Shown here one piece after another: positions 34,557 through 42,682 of a stretch of 64,000 nt of DNA. The stretch's first letter is position 1. Every line of letters starts with the position of its first letter. Both the position numbers and the translations under genes were made by a program. The stretch comes from an uncultured Oscillospiraceae bacterium (GTDB taxonomy: Bacteria; Bacillota; Clostridia; Oscillospirales; Acutalibacteraceae), in the NCBI GenBank assembly GCA_959601025.1, contig CAUGOD010000004.1, forward strand, positions 1 through 64,000, read 5' to 3'. The notes under the pieces were generated by a model, which ran no database searches, was not told the DNA's origin, and saw only the letters and a list, made by a program, of their open reading frames with translations.

Positions 34557-35048
34557 TTATTCCTTCCGGATTTCCCCGCAGGCGATCATTTTGCCGGCAT
34601 TGCCCGACGGCTGGGTGGTGAAATCATCCGGATGCGCGTGAACGATCACCGTCCGGCCGATTACCTCTTCAGGAGTAAATCGGTTGGTAAAAAATGCAAG
34701 ATACGCGTATCCGTCGTTACCGAAAAGGGGCGGCATATCCCCTGCGTGGTAAGGATGTATCTGGTCGGCGGGGTTAAAATGTCCGTCGGCCTCGGCAAAG
34801 GGCTCCTCCGCCGTTCCGCGGCAGGCGGTTCCCGCGTGGACATGGAAACCGAAAACGCCGTCCGCCGGTTTGGACGGCAGGCCGTACAGCTCGGCGACGA
34901 CCAGAGCGCCTCCGGCCGCCGGATAAAAATTGACCGCCCCATGCAGGCTCCGGTGGGACGCGTCTCCCCGCACCGAAGCGCGGGCGGCCGGCGCGGTATT
35001 CAGGACAACGCGGGCAAAGCCGCGCATACTTTGGGCTGCTGGAAACAT
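34557..35048 (-). CDS. Cu/Zn superoxide dismutase-family protein without signal peptide
   Basis: A 163-residue protein with the Cu/Zn SOD core: GFHVHAGTAC (Cu ligands His69, His71), a GHFNPADQIHPYHAGDMPPLF loop (Zn-ligand region with several His and Asp103) and VIGRTVIVHAHPDDFTTQPSGNAGKMIACGEI (last His ligand, catalytic Arg absent from view). Bacterial SodC is usually periplasmic or a lipoprotein, but no export signal is present here. Loss of the electrostatic loop arginine would argue for a structural or metal-binding role. The start has AAAGGAAGG upstream. Single gene. Confidence 0.8.
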   Translation of the reverse strand: MFPAAQSMRGFARVVLNTAPAARASVRGDASHRSLHGAVNFYPAAGGALVVAELYGLPSKPADGVFGFHVHAGTACRGTAEEPFAEADGHFNPADQIHPYHAGDMPPLFGNDGYAYLAFFTNRFTPEEVIGRTVIVHAHPDDFTTQPSGNAGKMIACGEIRKE

Positions 35049-35198
35049 ATTCGTTCCTTCCTTTCTTGATCTGCTGATTGGTTATCGTTCCGGAAAGTGG
35101 ACGGGACAGAGATAGTCCTCTGAAAAGGGACAGCCCCTCTCCCCCTGCTCCAGCCTATGCCCGTCCCTTTCCAAAGGTCCCCGTTTTTTTACGTTTAA

Positions 35199-35227
35199 TT
35201 GACAAGCTGGTTTCTTCAGGGTATACT
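35199..35227 (+). promoter_or_regulatory. Promoter of the AraC-family gene
   Basis: TTGACA (35199-35204) and TATACT (35222-35227) are separated by 17 bp, 26 bp upstream of the regulator start. Confidence 0.85.
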
Positions 35228-35253
35228 CAAAGCATCCGAAAGGAGGGTCCGTG

Positions 35254-36177
35254 ATGGAAAATGAACTGCGGTACGCGACGCGTTATACTCTGCACGACAA
35301 AAACGGCAACCTGCTGATTTGTTTTGAAGAGCACCATGTGATCGGCCCCTATCACCCTGGCCCGCACAGCCATCACGCTCTGGAAATCTCCTGCGTTCTG
35401 GAGGGACAGGGAGATTATCATGTCGGTTCCCGGATATACGAGCTTCACACAGGAGACGTGGTTCTGTTGAGCAACGCTGATCCGCACGAGCTGGTCGTCC
35501 CCGAAGGACGAGTTCTGAAGCACCTGGTCATCCACTTTGATCCGTCGTTTATCTGGAATTCTCTATCAAATGATATGGACTACAACTTTCTTCTGGTGTT
35601 TTTCGAGCGGGGGGAGCATTTTTCCAACGTACTGGACCGGGAAAATCCGGCCACGCCGTACATTTTTTCTCTTTTTCAGGAAATCCGGCGAGAGTTCGAG
35701 GAAGAGCGGCTTTGCTACGAGTTGATGGTCAAAATCAAGCTCCAGACAATTTTTGCCGAGATCATCCGGAATTACGATTACATCGACCCGCAGAAAGCCG
35801 GAAAGCCTCTTTCAGAGCGGGACATCACGCAGCTGAACACCGTTCTCCATTACATTGACGACCATCTGGACGGCGATCTGCGGCTGGCTGATCTGGCGGA
35901 TATCGTCCATGTCAGCCCGGCGTATTTTTCCACCCTGTTCAAACGCTTCAACGGGGTGTCGCCGGTGGAATACATCGTGCGCAAACGCGTGCAGCGGGCG
36001 ATCGAGCTGATCCACACCACGTCGCAGAACCTCACGGAGATCGCCATGGCCTGCGGCTTCAACAACGGCACAAATTTTTATAAGGCGTTCCGCCGGGTCA
36101 CTGGGAGAACCCCCGCCTCCTATCGCAGGACGGCGGACAGTATAAGGGACTTAAAAAAACAGGAAAGTGAAAAATAG
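35254..36177 (+). CDS. AraC-family transcriptional regulator with cupin sensor domain
   Basis: A 307-residue regulator. The N-terminal half is a cupin (GPYHPGPHSHHALEISCVLEG, then LHTGDVVLLSNADPHEL) that would sense a small ligand. The C-terminal half (from about 195) has two helix-turn-helix motifs: LADIVHVSPAYFSTLFKRFNGVSPVEYIVRKRV and ACGFNNGTNFYKAFRRVTGRTPASYRR. AGGAGG precedes the ATG at 35254. It is followed by a terminator and then the isomerase, dehydrogenase and ThuA genes on the same strand, so it is the likely activator of that cluster. Confidence 0.92.
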   Translation: MENELRYATRYTLHDKNGNLLICFEEHHVIGPYHPGPHSHHALEISCVLEGQGDYHVGSRIYELHTGDVVLLSNADPHELVVPEGRVLKHLVIHFDPSFIWNSLSNDMDYNFLLVFFERGEHFSNVLDRENPATPYIFSLFQEIRREFEEERLCYELMVKIKLQTIFAEIIRNYDYIDPQKAGKPLSERDITQLNTVLHYIDDHLDGDLRLADLADIVHVSPAYFSTLFKRFNGVSPVEYIVRKRVQRAIELIHTTSQNLTEIAMACGFNNGTNFYKAFRRVTGRTPASYRRTADSIRDLKKQESEK

Positions 36178-36182
36178 TTTAG

Positions 36183-36223
36183 AAAATCCGCAGGGATAGT
36201 TGCTGAATTCCCGCGGATTTTTA
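36183..36223 (+). terminator. Terminator after the AraC-family gene
   Basis: AAAATCCGC pairs with GCGGATTTTT around a 20-nt interior, five bases after the stop codon. A TATAAT at 36225-36230 directly follows and may be the -10 of the downstream cluster, though the -35 is poor. Confidence 0.7.
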
Positions 36224-36308
36224 TTATAATGGGATTGTAAATAAGCACAAACCGGCAAATTTTTTCAGTATTCGACCATCGTTTGGTAAGAAAGGATGAA
36301 CAGGAACT

Positions 36309-37274
36309 ATGAAGCTCAGTGTTTTAACTGTTCCGCTGCAGGGCATTCCCGCCGATCAGGCATTCGCGTATCTGCATTCTCTCGGGGTTGAGCAGGTGGA
36401 GCTCGGCACCGGCGGTTATACCGTTGACTGCCACGTCGGGGTCGCCGACTGCCTGAACGACGAAAGCAAGCTGAACGCTCTGAAGGAGCTGCTGGCGGAA
36501 AACGAACTGACCATCAGCGCGCTGTCCTGCCACGGCAACCCCGTCCACCCGGATAAAGCAACCGCAGACGGCTTCCATCAGGTGTTTGTCGACACCTGCC
36601 GCCTGGCGCAGAAGCTCGGCGTGGAAACGGTAGTCACCTTCTCCGGCTGCCCGGGCGACTGCCCGGATTCCAAGCGTCCGAACTGGGTGACCTGCGCCTG
36701 GCCGAGCGACTACGGCAAGATTCTGGACTGGCAGTGGAACGAGGTGCTGATTCCCTATTGGAAGCAGGCGGCAAAAATCGCCGAATCCTACGGCGTTAAA
36801 AAAATCGCGTTCGAGATGCATCCCGGCTTCTGTGTGTATAATCCCCGTACCCTCCTCCGCCTGCGGGAGGCCGTGGGCGACGTCATCGGCGCCAACTTCG
36901 ACCCCAGCCACCTGATCTGGCAGGGTATGGACCCGGTCGCCGCCATCCGGGAACTGGAGGGCGCGATCTATCACTTCCACGCCAAGGATGTCCGGATCGA
37001 CCCCTACAACTGCGCGGCGAATGGCGTGCTGGACACCCAGTCGTTTGAAAACCTCACCGGCCGCAGCTGGATTTTCCGCACTGTCGGATACGGCACCGAT
37101 ACGAAGAACTGGAAGGACATGCTTTCCGCCCTGCGGATGACCGGCTACGACGGCGCGATCAGTATCGAGCACGAGGACGGTCTGATGTCCCCGCGCGAAG
37201 GGCTGGAAAAAGCGGTTTCCTTCCTGAAGAATCTGCTGATCCGCGAGGGCGCCGGGGCGATGTGGTGGAGCTAA
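36309..37274 (+). CDS. Sugar phosphate isomerase/epimerase (IolE-like TIM barrel)
   Basis: A 321-residue xylose isomerase-like TIM-barrel protein. It shows LHSLGVEQVELGTGGYT, ISALSCHGNPVHPD, VVTFSGCPGD, the metal ligand IAFEMHPGFCVYNP (Glu), IGANFDPSHLIWQGMDP (Asp, His), IYHFHAKDV and the final SIEHED (Glu). These four ligands are those of sugar isomerases and epimerases in this fold. The first enzyme of the AraC-linked cluster; the next gene is an oxidoreductase. This isomerase, Gfo/Idh/MocA and ThuA combination typically acts on keto- or inositol-type sugars or sugar acids, but the substrate is not shown. Confidence 0.9.
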   Translation: MKLSVLTVPLQGIPADQAFAYLHSLGVEQVELGTGGYTVDCHVGVADCLNDESKLNALKELLAENELTISALSCHGNPVHPDKATADGFHQVFVDTCRLAQKLGVETVVTFSGCPGDCPDSKRPNWVTCAWPSDYGKILDWQWNEVLIPYWKQAAKIAESYGVKKIAFEMHPGFCVYNPRTLLRLREAVGDVIGANFDPSHLIWQGMDPVAAIRELEGAIYHFHAKDVRIDPYNCAANGVLDTQSFENLTGRSWIFRTVGYGTDTKNWKDMLSALRMTGYDGAISIEHEDGLMSPREGLEKAVSFLKNLLIREGAGAMWWS

Positions 37275-37431
37275 TTTTTTTCCTGACAGAAAAATCAGTC
37301 CGGGAAAATCCTTTCGGCGCCGTCGGCGGTAATGAATTTTTCCTTTCTTTCTATTTCCTGAAACTCCTGAAAGAAAAAATCAGCCCAGGCTGCCGAAACA
37401 CCAATATCTCGAAGCAAAGGAAGGATTATCC

Positions 37432-38493
37432 ATGAAGCAATACCAAATCGCGATTGTCGGCTACGGCGGCATGGGAAGTTGGCACAACAACGGTATCCGC
37501 CAAACCGACCGCGTCGCCTTCTGCGGCGTGTACGACATCAATCCCGAGCGAATGAAGCTGGCGCAGCAGGAGGGCATCCCAACCGCGTACGAATCCTTTG
37601 AGGCTGTGCTGGCGGATGAAAAAGTGGACGCTGTGCTGATCGCCACGCCGAACAACTTCCATAAGGACCTCGCCTGCCGGGCGATGGAGGCCGGGAAGTT
37701 CGTCATCTGCGAAAAGCCGGTCGCCATGTCCAGCGCCGAATTGCAGGAAATGATGGACTGCTCCAAAAAGACCGGCGTACCCTTCACCATTCACCAGAAC
37801 CGCCGCGCCGACGCCGATTTCCTCCGGGTGCGGGACACGATTGAAAAGGGACTGCTGGGCAATGTGTTCGAAATTGAAAGCCGGGTCACCGGCTCCCGCG
37901 GCATCCCCGAGGGCTGGCGGCAGTATGCGGTCGCCGGCGGCGGGATGATGCTGGACTGGGGCGTGCATCTGATCGATCAGTTGCTCTGCATGATTCCCCG
38001 CCCGGTGGTTTCCCTGGCCTGTGAAATGTACCATGTCGCCTATAAGGAATGCGACGACGGCTTCCGCCTGACCATGCGGTTCGAGGATGGCCCGACCGCC
38101 ATGGTGGAGGTGGGAACCAGCCACTATATCGAAGCGCCCCGCTGGCTGGTATATGGCGACCGCGGCGCGCTGACTATTCCGGATTGGAGTTTCAGCGGCA
38201 AAATTATCCGCGCCAAGGAGCATGTCGTGACCTTTGAGGAAGAGATCATCTATACCAAGGCGGGCCCAACCAAGACCATGGCTCCCCGCGCGAAAGACAC
38301 GCTGGAGGAGATCGATTTCAGCGGCGACGGGGTGGAAACCGATTACGATGTGTATTACCGCGACTTGGCCGCCTATCTCGACGGCACAACGGAACTGAAG
38401 GTCAAGCCGGAGGAAGCCATGCGGGTCATGAAAATCATGGAGGCGGCGTTTGAATCCGACCGGACCGGGGAAACCATCCGCGGCCGCTTCTAA
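37432..38493 (+). CDS. Gfo/Idh/MocA-family NAD(P)-dependent oxidoreductase
   Basis: A 353-residue dehydrogenase. The Rossmann motif is IAIVGYGGMGSWHNNGI (GxGxxG), followed by ATPNNFHKDLACRAMEAGKFVICEKPVAMS, the family's EKP lysine motif, and a GGGMMLDWGVHLIDQLLCM segment with the catalytic Asp-x-x-x-His in the C-terminal domain. It should oxidise a sugar or inositol hydroxyl to ketone. It lies in the same cluster as the isomerase and ThuA genes, with an AAAGGAAGG ribosome site. Confidence 0.94.
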   Translation: MKQYQIAIVGYGGMGSWHNNGIRQTDRVAFCGVYDINPERMKLAQQEGIPTAYESFEAVLADEKVDAVLIATPNNFHKDLACRAMEAGKFVICEKPVAMSSAELQEMMDCSKKTGVPFTIHQNRRADADFLRVRDTIEKGLLGNVFEIESRVTGSRGIPEGWRQYAVAGGGMMLDWGVHLIDQLLCMIPRPVVSLACEMYHVAYKECDDGFRLTMRFEDGPTAMVEVGTSHYIEAPRWLVYGDRGALTIPDWSFSGKIIRAKEHVVTFEEEIIYTKAGPTKTMAPRAKDTLEEIDFSGDGVETDYDVYYRDLAAYLDGTTELKVKPEEAMRVMKIMEAAFESDRTGETIRGRF

Positions 38494-38553
38494 AAGAATC
38501 TCTTCGCCGGCGGCTCGCCGCCTTGAAACCGTTTACAACAGAAAGGATAATGG

Positions 38554-39306
38554 ATGATGATTCGTGTAACCGTATGGAATGAAAATGTACACGACCGGGA
38601 AATGCCCGAGGTACAGGCTGTCTATCCGAAGGGCATTCATGGAACCATCGTGGAGTTTCTGAACGAACTGGACGGGGTGGAGGCCCGGACCGCAACCCTC
38701 GACCAGCCGGAATGCGGTCTGCCGGACAGTATACTGGAGAATACCGACGTGCTGATCTGGTGGGGGCACTGCGCGCACCACCTGGTTCCGGATGAACTGG
38801 CGCGCAAAATTGTGGAACACGTTAACCGCGGAATGGGATTTATCGCCCTGCATTCCGCCCATATGTCCAAGCCGTTCACCCGGCTGCTCGGCACCTCCTG
38901 CTCCCTGCGCTGGCGGGACGGGGATTTTGAGCGGGTTTGGTGCACCGCTCCCGGCCATCCGATTGCCGAGGGTCTGCCGCCCGCTTTCCATCTGGATGTA
39001 GAGGAGATGTACGGCGAATTTTTCGACGTTCCGCAGCCGGAAACCGTGGTATTCACCGGCTGGTTCCGGGGCGGCGAGGTATTCCGTTCCGGATGCTGCT
39101 GGACGAGAGGGCTGGGCCGCATTTTCTACTTCCAGCCGGGCCATGAAACCAACCCGGCCTTTCACAACCCGCATGTCCAGAGGATTATCGGCAATGCGGT
39201 GCGCTGGGCCGCGCCGACGGCCCGCCGAGCCGCGCTGGACTGCCTGCCCTCCCCCGAATCGGCGGAAGCGCTGACCGCTGCGGGCAAGGAAGCAGAACCG
39301 TTTTAA
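38554..39306 (+). CDS. ThuA domain-containing protein (trehalose utilisation-like)
   Basis: A 250-residue ThuA-fold protein (glutamine-amidotransferase-like fold). It shows NTDVLIWWGHCAHHLVPDELA, the central GMGFIALHSAHMSKPFTRLLG, WRDGDFERVWCTAPGHPIAEGLP and the late YFQPGHETNPAFHNPHVQRIIGNAVRWAAP. ThuA proteins act in conversion of keto-disaccharides alongside Gfo/Idh/MocA dehydrogenases; the exact reaction is uncertain. It is the last gene of the cluster, and a terminator follows. Confidence 0.92.
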   Translation: MMIRVTVWNENVHDREMPEVQAVYPKGIHGTIVEFLNELDGVEARTATLDQPECGLPDSILENTDVLIWWGHCAHHLVPDELARKIVEHVNRGMGFIALHSAHMSKPFTRLLGTSCSLRWRDGDFERVWCTAPGHPIAEGLPPAFHLDVEEMYGEFFDVPQPETVVFTGWFRGGEVFRSGCCWTRGLGRIFYFQPGHETNPAFHNPHVQRIIGNAVRWAAPTARRAALDCLPSPESAEALTAAGKEAEPF

Positions 39307-39355
39307 TGCTTCCCCTATTTCCCACCATCCTGTTCGCCATCCTCCTGCTATCGGA

Positions 39356-39395
39356 TAAAAAGCACGGGCCGTCGACGCGGTCCGTGCTTTTTTAT
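39356..39395. terminator. Bidirectional terminator after the ThuA gene
   Basis: AAAAAGCACGG pairs with CCGTGCTTTTTT. It separates the convergent ThuA and amidohydrolase genes. Confidence 0.85.
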
Positions 39396-39415
39396 CCAAT
39401 CCGGAACTTCCCTGC

Positions 39416-41059
39416 TTACGCCCGGTACAGGCTCTCCCCTTCCTTAATGGTTTCCAGCACCCGGATATTTCGAAGCTCCATCGGCGGGACCGCCAGCGGA
39501 TTCCGGTCCAATATTACCAGATCGGCCAGCTTTCCCGGCCGGAGAGAACCCTTTCTCTCCTCTTCAAAATACTGACGGGCGGCGTTGATCGTAACCGCGC
39601 GAAGCGCCTCCAGCGGCGTAATCCGCTCTCCCTCGCCCAAAAGGACGCCGCTCTGCGTCCGGCGGTTCACCGCGCACCACACGGTATCCAGCATATCAGG
39701 AGGCAGCACCGGCGTGTCCTGATGAAAGGTCACGGTCACGCCGCAGTCCATTGCTGTGCGGGCAGGACTAATCCGCGCGGCCCGCTCCTCCCCCAGATTG
39801 GCGCGGTGCACATCTCCCCAATAATGGGTGTGCGCGACGAACAGCGAGGCAATCATGGACAGCTTCGCCATCCGTTCGAGTTGATCGGCCCGCACCGTCT
39901 GAGCATGGATCATCACCGGCCGGAGAGCGGCGCCTCCCGACGGCCCCAATACCGCTTCCGCCGCGGTGATCCACTGTTCTGCCGCCGCATCCCCGTTACA
40001 ATGGGCCAGCAATTGCTGGCCCTCCCCCGCCGCTTGGCGGAGAAATGCCTCCACCTGTCTGTCGGTGTAAATGGGATAGCCCCGGTAGCCCGGCTCCTCG
40101 CCTGGAGAGGCGCCGGACGGCGCATAGGGTTCACTTAACCAGGCGGTTCGCCCTTGCGGGGATCCGTCCAGAAAGATTTTGTATCCGCCGATCCGCAGGC
40201 GCTTCCGATAAATGCGCCAATCCGGATTATCCTGCAGCAAAGCGGCGTTTTCCTTTTCGTCCACATAGCACACCACGTCTAGCCGGAGCATTTCCCGCAG
40301 GGCGGCCGCCTTCCATACTGCCCAGTCCTCCGCCTTGGTCAAGCCGTCCTGCACAGTGGTAATCCCGTGCCGCAGATAAGCCTCCTGTGCGGTTTTCAGC
40401 TGCCGGCAGAGCTGTTCCTCCGACGGTTTTGGAATCCGCGAAGCCGCCAGCACAGTGAACGCCGTCTCTTCCAAATAGCCGTTAGGCTGTCCATAGCTGT
40501 TGGGCTGTCCATAGCCGGCCGGCTCCCGGCCGATCGAACCGCCCTCCGGGTTCGGCGTCTCGGCCGTGATCCCTGCCGCATGGAGGGCCGCCGTGTTCAT
40601 AACACCCATATGACCGGATTTGTGGGAGATCAGCACAGGATTACCCGGAGCGGCGATATCCAGCACCCGGCGAGTAGGATGGGCGCGCTCCGCAAGACGA
40701 TTATGATCGTAGCCGAAGGCAATGATCCATTCTCCAGGCGCGATTCGGTGCTCCTCCCGGTATTGGGCGACGGCCCGCGCAATGTCGTCGAAGTTCTCCG
40801 CTTGTTCAAGGGAGAGGAGAGAAAGCGTTTTGGCATACGCCGTGATATGGCTGTGCGGGTCGACAAAAGCGGGCAGCAGCGTATGCCCGGCCAGGTCGAC
40901 GACCGCGGCGTCCGGCGCGAGAGCCAGGGCTTCCACAAGCGTCCCCACGGCGCGGATTACCCCGCCTTCCTCCAAAAGCGCCTCCGCCGTCTCTTCCTCT
41001 TCCATGGTCAGAATATCGCCGCCCGTATAAATAACCGGTCTTTTTTCCGTAACCGCCAT
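39416..41059 (-). CDS. Metal-dependent amidohydrolase (YtcJ/AepA-like)
   Basis: A 547-residue member of the amidohydrolase-3 group. It opens with ILTMEEEE, VDLAGHTLLPAFVDPHSHITAYA (the first metal His pair), GYDHNRLAE and LISHKSGHMGVMNTAAL, followed by GITTVQDGLT, LLAHCNGDAAAEQWI (metal His) and VMIHAQTVRADQL. It ends with the composite-domain GSLRPGKLADLVILDRNPLAVPP typical of YtcJ. A QPNSYGQPNGY repeat lies in a surface loop near 190-200. The substrate is unknown. A single gene between two convergent terminators' regions. Confidence 0.9.
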   Translation of the reverse strand: MAVTEKRPVIYTGGDILTMEEEETAEALLEEGGVIRAVGTLVEALALAPDAAVVDLAGHTLLPAFVDPHSHITAYAKTLSLLSLEQAENFDDIARAVAQYREEHRIAPGEWIIAFGYDHNRLAERAHPTRRVLDIAAPGNPVLISHKSGHMGVMNTAALHAAGITAETPNPEGGSIGREPAGYGQPNSYGQPNGYLEETAFTVLAASRIPKPSEEQLCRQLKTAQEAYLRHGITTVQDGLTKAEDWAVWKAAALREMLRLDVVCYVDEKENAALLQDNPDWRIYRKRLRIGGYKIFLDGSPQGRTAWLSEPYAPSGASPGEEPGYRGYPIYTDRQVEAFLRQAAGEGQQLLAHCNGDAAAEQWITAAEAVLGPSGGAALRPVMIHAQTVRADQLERMAKLSMIASLFVAHTHYWGDVHRANLGEERAARISPARTAMDCGVTVTFHQDTPVLPPDMLDTVWCAVNRRTQSGVLLGEGERITPLEALRAVTINAARQYFEEERKGSLRPGKLADLVILDRNPLAVPPMELRNIRVLETIKEGESLYRA

Positions 41060-41174
41060 TGTTGCCGCTCCCTTCGCATAGGTTCCGCCTATAGGATTTT
41101 TTTATTTAGTATACCTCCCTCAACCGAAAACATATCACCGGATTGTGAACAAAACGCCGGCGGCGCTGCCCGCC

Positions 41175-41203
41175 TTGCAATCGGGAGGGATAAGCGGTAT
41201 AGT
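41175..41203 (+). promoter_or_regulatory. Putative promoter of the PAT-like acetyltransferase gene
   Basis: TTGCAA (41175-41180) and TATAGT (41198-41203) are separated by 17 bp, about 115 bp upstream of the start codon. Confidence 0.5.
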
Positions 41204-41317
41204 GTTGTAGTAGTTAACTTAGTTATTGTCATGGTTTCTGTTTACCGTTTTAAACCCGTTTTAATTCCGTGCTTTCCTTCTCAAACACTTTACCCATTTT
41301 TCAGGGAGGTCTTTTCC

Positions 41318-41911
41318 ATGATCCGTTTCCGTCCCGTCCGTCCGGAGGATGCGGCCGCCCTTGCCGCCATTTATGCGCCCTATGTACAGGAAACCGCCAT
41401 TTCCTTTGAATTTATCCCCCCGACAGCGGCGGAGTTTGCCTCTCGTATCCGGGAAGCCGCCGCGCTGTATCCCTGGATTGTCTGCGAGGTGGACGGCGAT
41501 GCTGCCGGCTACGCGTACGCGTCGGCCCTGCACAAGCGGCCCGCTTACGGTTGGAACGCCGAGCTTTCCCTATATCTCACGCCTGCCATTCAACGCCGGG
41601 GAATCGGAAGCGCGCTGCTTCAGGCGATGCTGGAACTGCTCCGGATACAGGGGTTCCAATACGCCTACGCCTGCATCACCGACTCCAACGAAACCAGCGT
41701 CCGGCTGCACAGACGGTTCGGCTTTGAACCGGCAGGACGGTTTCCACGGGCGGGATACAAAGGCGGCGCTTGGCACGACGTTCTCTGGCTTGCACGGCCG
41801 CTAAACGAATCGGCAGACGACGGCGAACCAGCGCCGGTTCGCCCCTTTCCCTCTCTGCCCGAAGCGGAGGTGAATCGCCTGTTGGAGCGTTTGGCGGCGG
41901 AATGCCGCTGA
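41318..41911 (+). CDS. GNAT acetyltransferase of the phosphinothricin/MnaT type
   Basis: A 197-residue acetyltransferase. It begins MIRFRPVRPEDAAALAAIYAPYVQETAISFE, the hallmark of the Pat/Bar/YncA group (substrates include phosphinothricin and methionine sulfone). Also present are GYAYASALHKRPAYGWNAELSLYLTP, QRRGIGSALLQAMLELL (acetyl-CoA loop) and a C-terminal GYKGGAWHDVLWLARPL. An AGGGAGG ribosome site precedes the ATG at 41318. It ends in a strong terminator. A detoxification role is likely but untested. Confidence 0.88.
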   Translation: MIRFRPVRPEDAAALAAIYAPYVQETAISFEFIPPTAAEFASRIREAAALYPWIVCEVDGDAAGYAYASALHKRPAYGWNAELSLYLTPAIQRRGIGSALLQAMLELLRIQGFQYAYACITDSNETSVRLHRRFGFEPAGRFPRAGYKGGAWHDVLWLARPLNESADDGEPAPVRPFPSLPEAEVNRLLERLAAECR

Positions 41912-41926
41912 ATGGTTTTTTAACCG

Positions 41927-41967
41927 AAAGGGGACGGCGGCAACTAATGTTGCCGCCGTCCCCTTTT
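41927..41967. terminator. Strong terminator between the PAT-like gene and rex
   Basis: AAAGGGGACGGCGGCAAC pairs perfectly with its complement around TAAT, ending in TTTT. It works for both convergent genes. Confidence 0.9.
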
Positions 41968-41981
41968 CAATTTAGGAGCCG

Positions 41982-42611
41982 CTAGGATTTCAGCTGATAG
42001 GACAGGGTCATCAGGCTGTCGCCAAGGTGGACGTTCTCCACCACCGCTTCGGGGTAATGGTAGCTGATGTCATAATGGCTGAAATTCCAGAAGCCCCGCA
42101 CACCACAACGGATCAGCCGATCCACGATGGCCGGCGCCGCCTCCTTCGGGATACAGAGGATGGCCACCTCGGGATGCTCCGCCTCGCAGACCACTTCCAG
42201 TTCCCCGATCGGGCGGACCGTCATCCCCCGAATCGTCTGCCCCGCTACCTCGGGCGAATCATCAAACACACCGACCAGTCGGATGCCGCGATGCTCGAAA
42301 TCCATGTGATTGGCAATCGCGCGGCCCATGTTGCCTGCGCCGAGCATCACTGTCGGAGAAAGGCGATCCATACCAAGAATCCGGCCGATTTCCTCATACA
42401 GCTGTTCCACCATATACCCGTATCCCTGCTGCCCGAAGCCGCCAAAGCAGTTCAGATCCTGCCGAATCTGGGAGGCGGTCAGCCCCATCCGCTGGGAAAG
42501 CTCCCGGGAGGAAATACGAGTGATCCCGTTTTCCTTCAAATCATACAAAAAGCGGTAATAGCGGGGTAGCCGGCGAACCACCGACATGGAAATATGTTCG
42601 TTTCTAGCCAT
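41982..42611 (-). CDS. rex: Redox-sensing transcriptional repressor Rex
   Basis: A 209-residue repressor that senses NADH/NAD+ and controls fermentation genes. The winged helix (SVVRRLPRYYRFLYDLKENGITRISSRELS, then GLTASQIRQDLNCFGGFGQQGYGY) has the classic Rex DNA-recognition sequence. The Rossmann domain shows VMLGAGNMGRAIANHM and the late GVRGFWNFSHYDI. Length is normal. It follows the aconitase gene by 71 bp on the same strand, so both may share a transcript. Confidence 0.97.
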   Translation of the reverse strand: MARNEHISMSVVRRLPRYYRFLYDLKENGITRISSRELSQRMGLTASQIRQDLNCFGGFGQQGYGYMVEQLYEEIGRILGMDRLSPTVMLGAGNMGRAIANHMDFEHRGIRLVGVFDDSPEVAGQTIRGMTVRPIGELEVVCEAEHPEVAILCIPKEAAPAIVDRLIRCGVRGFWNFSHYDISYHYPEAVVENVHLGDSLMTLSYQLKS

Positions 42612-42682
42612 ACCAATCCTCCATCCCGCACATACAGGCGGCGCAAACAGACTGGAAAGAAGCGTATTTCAGCGTAAAGAAC

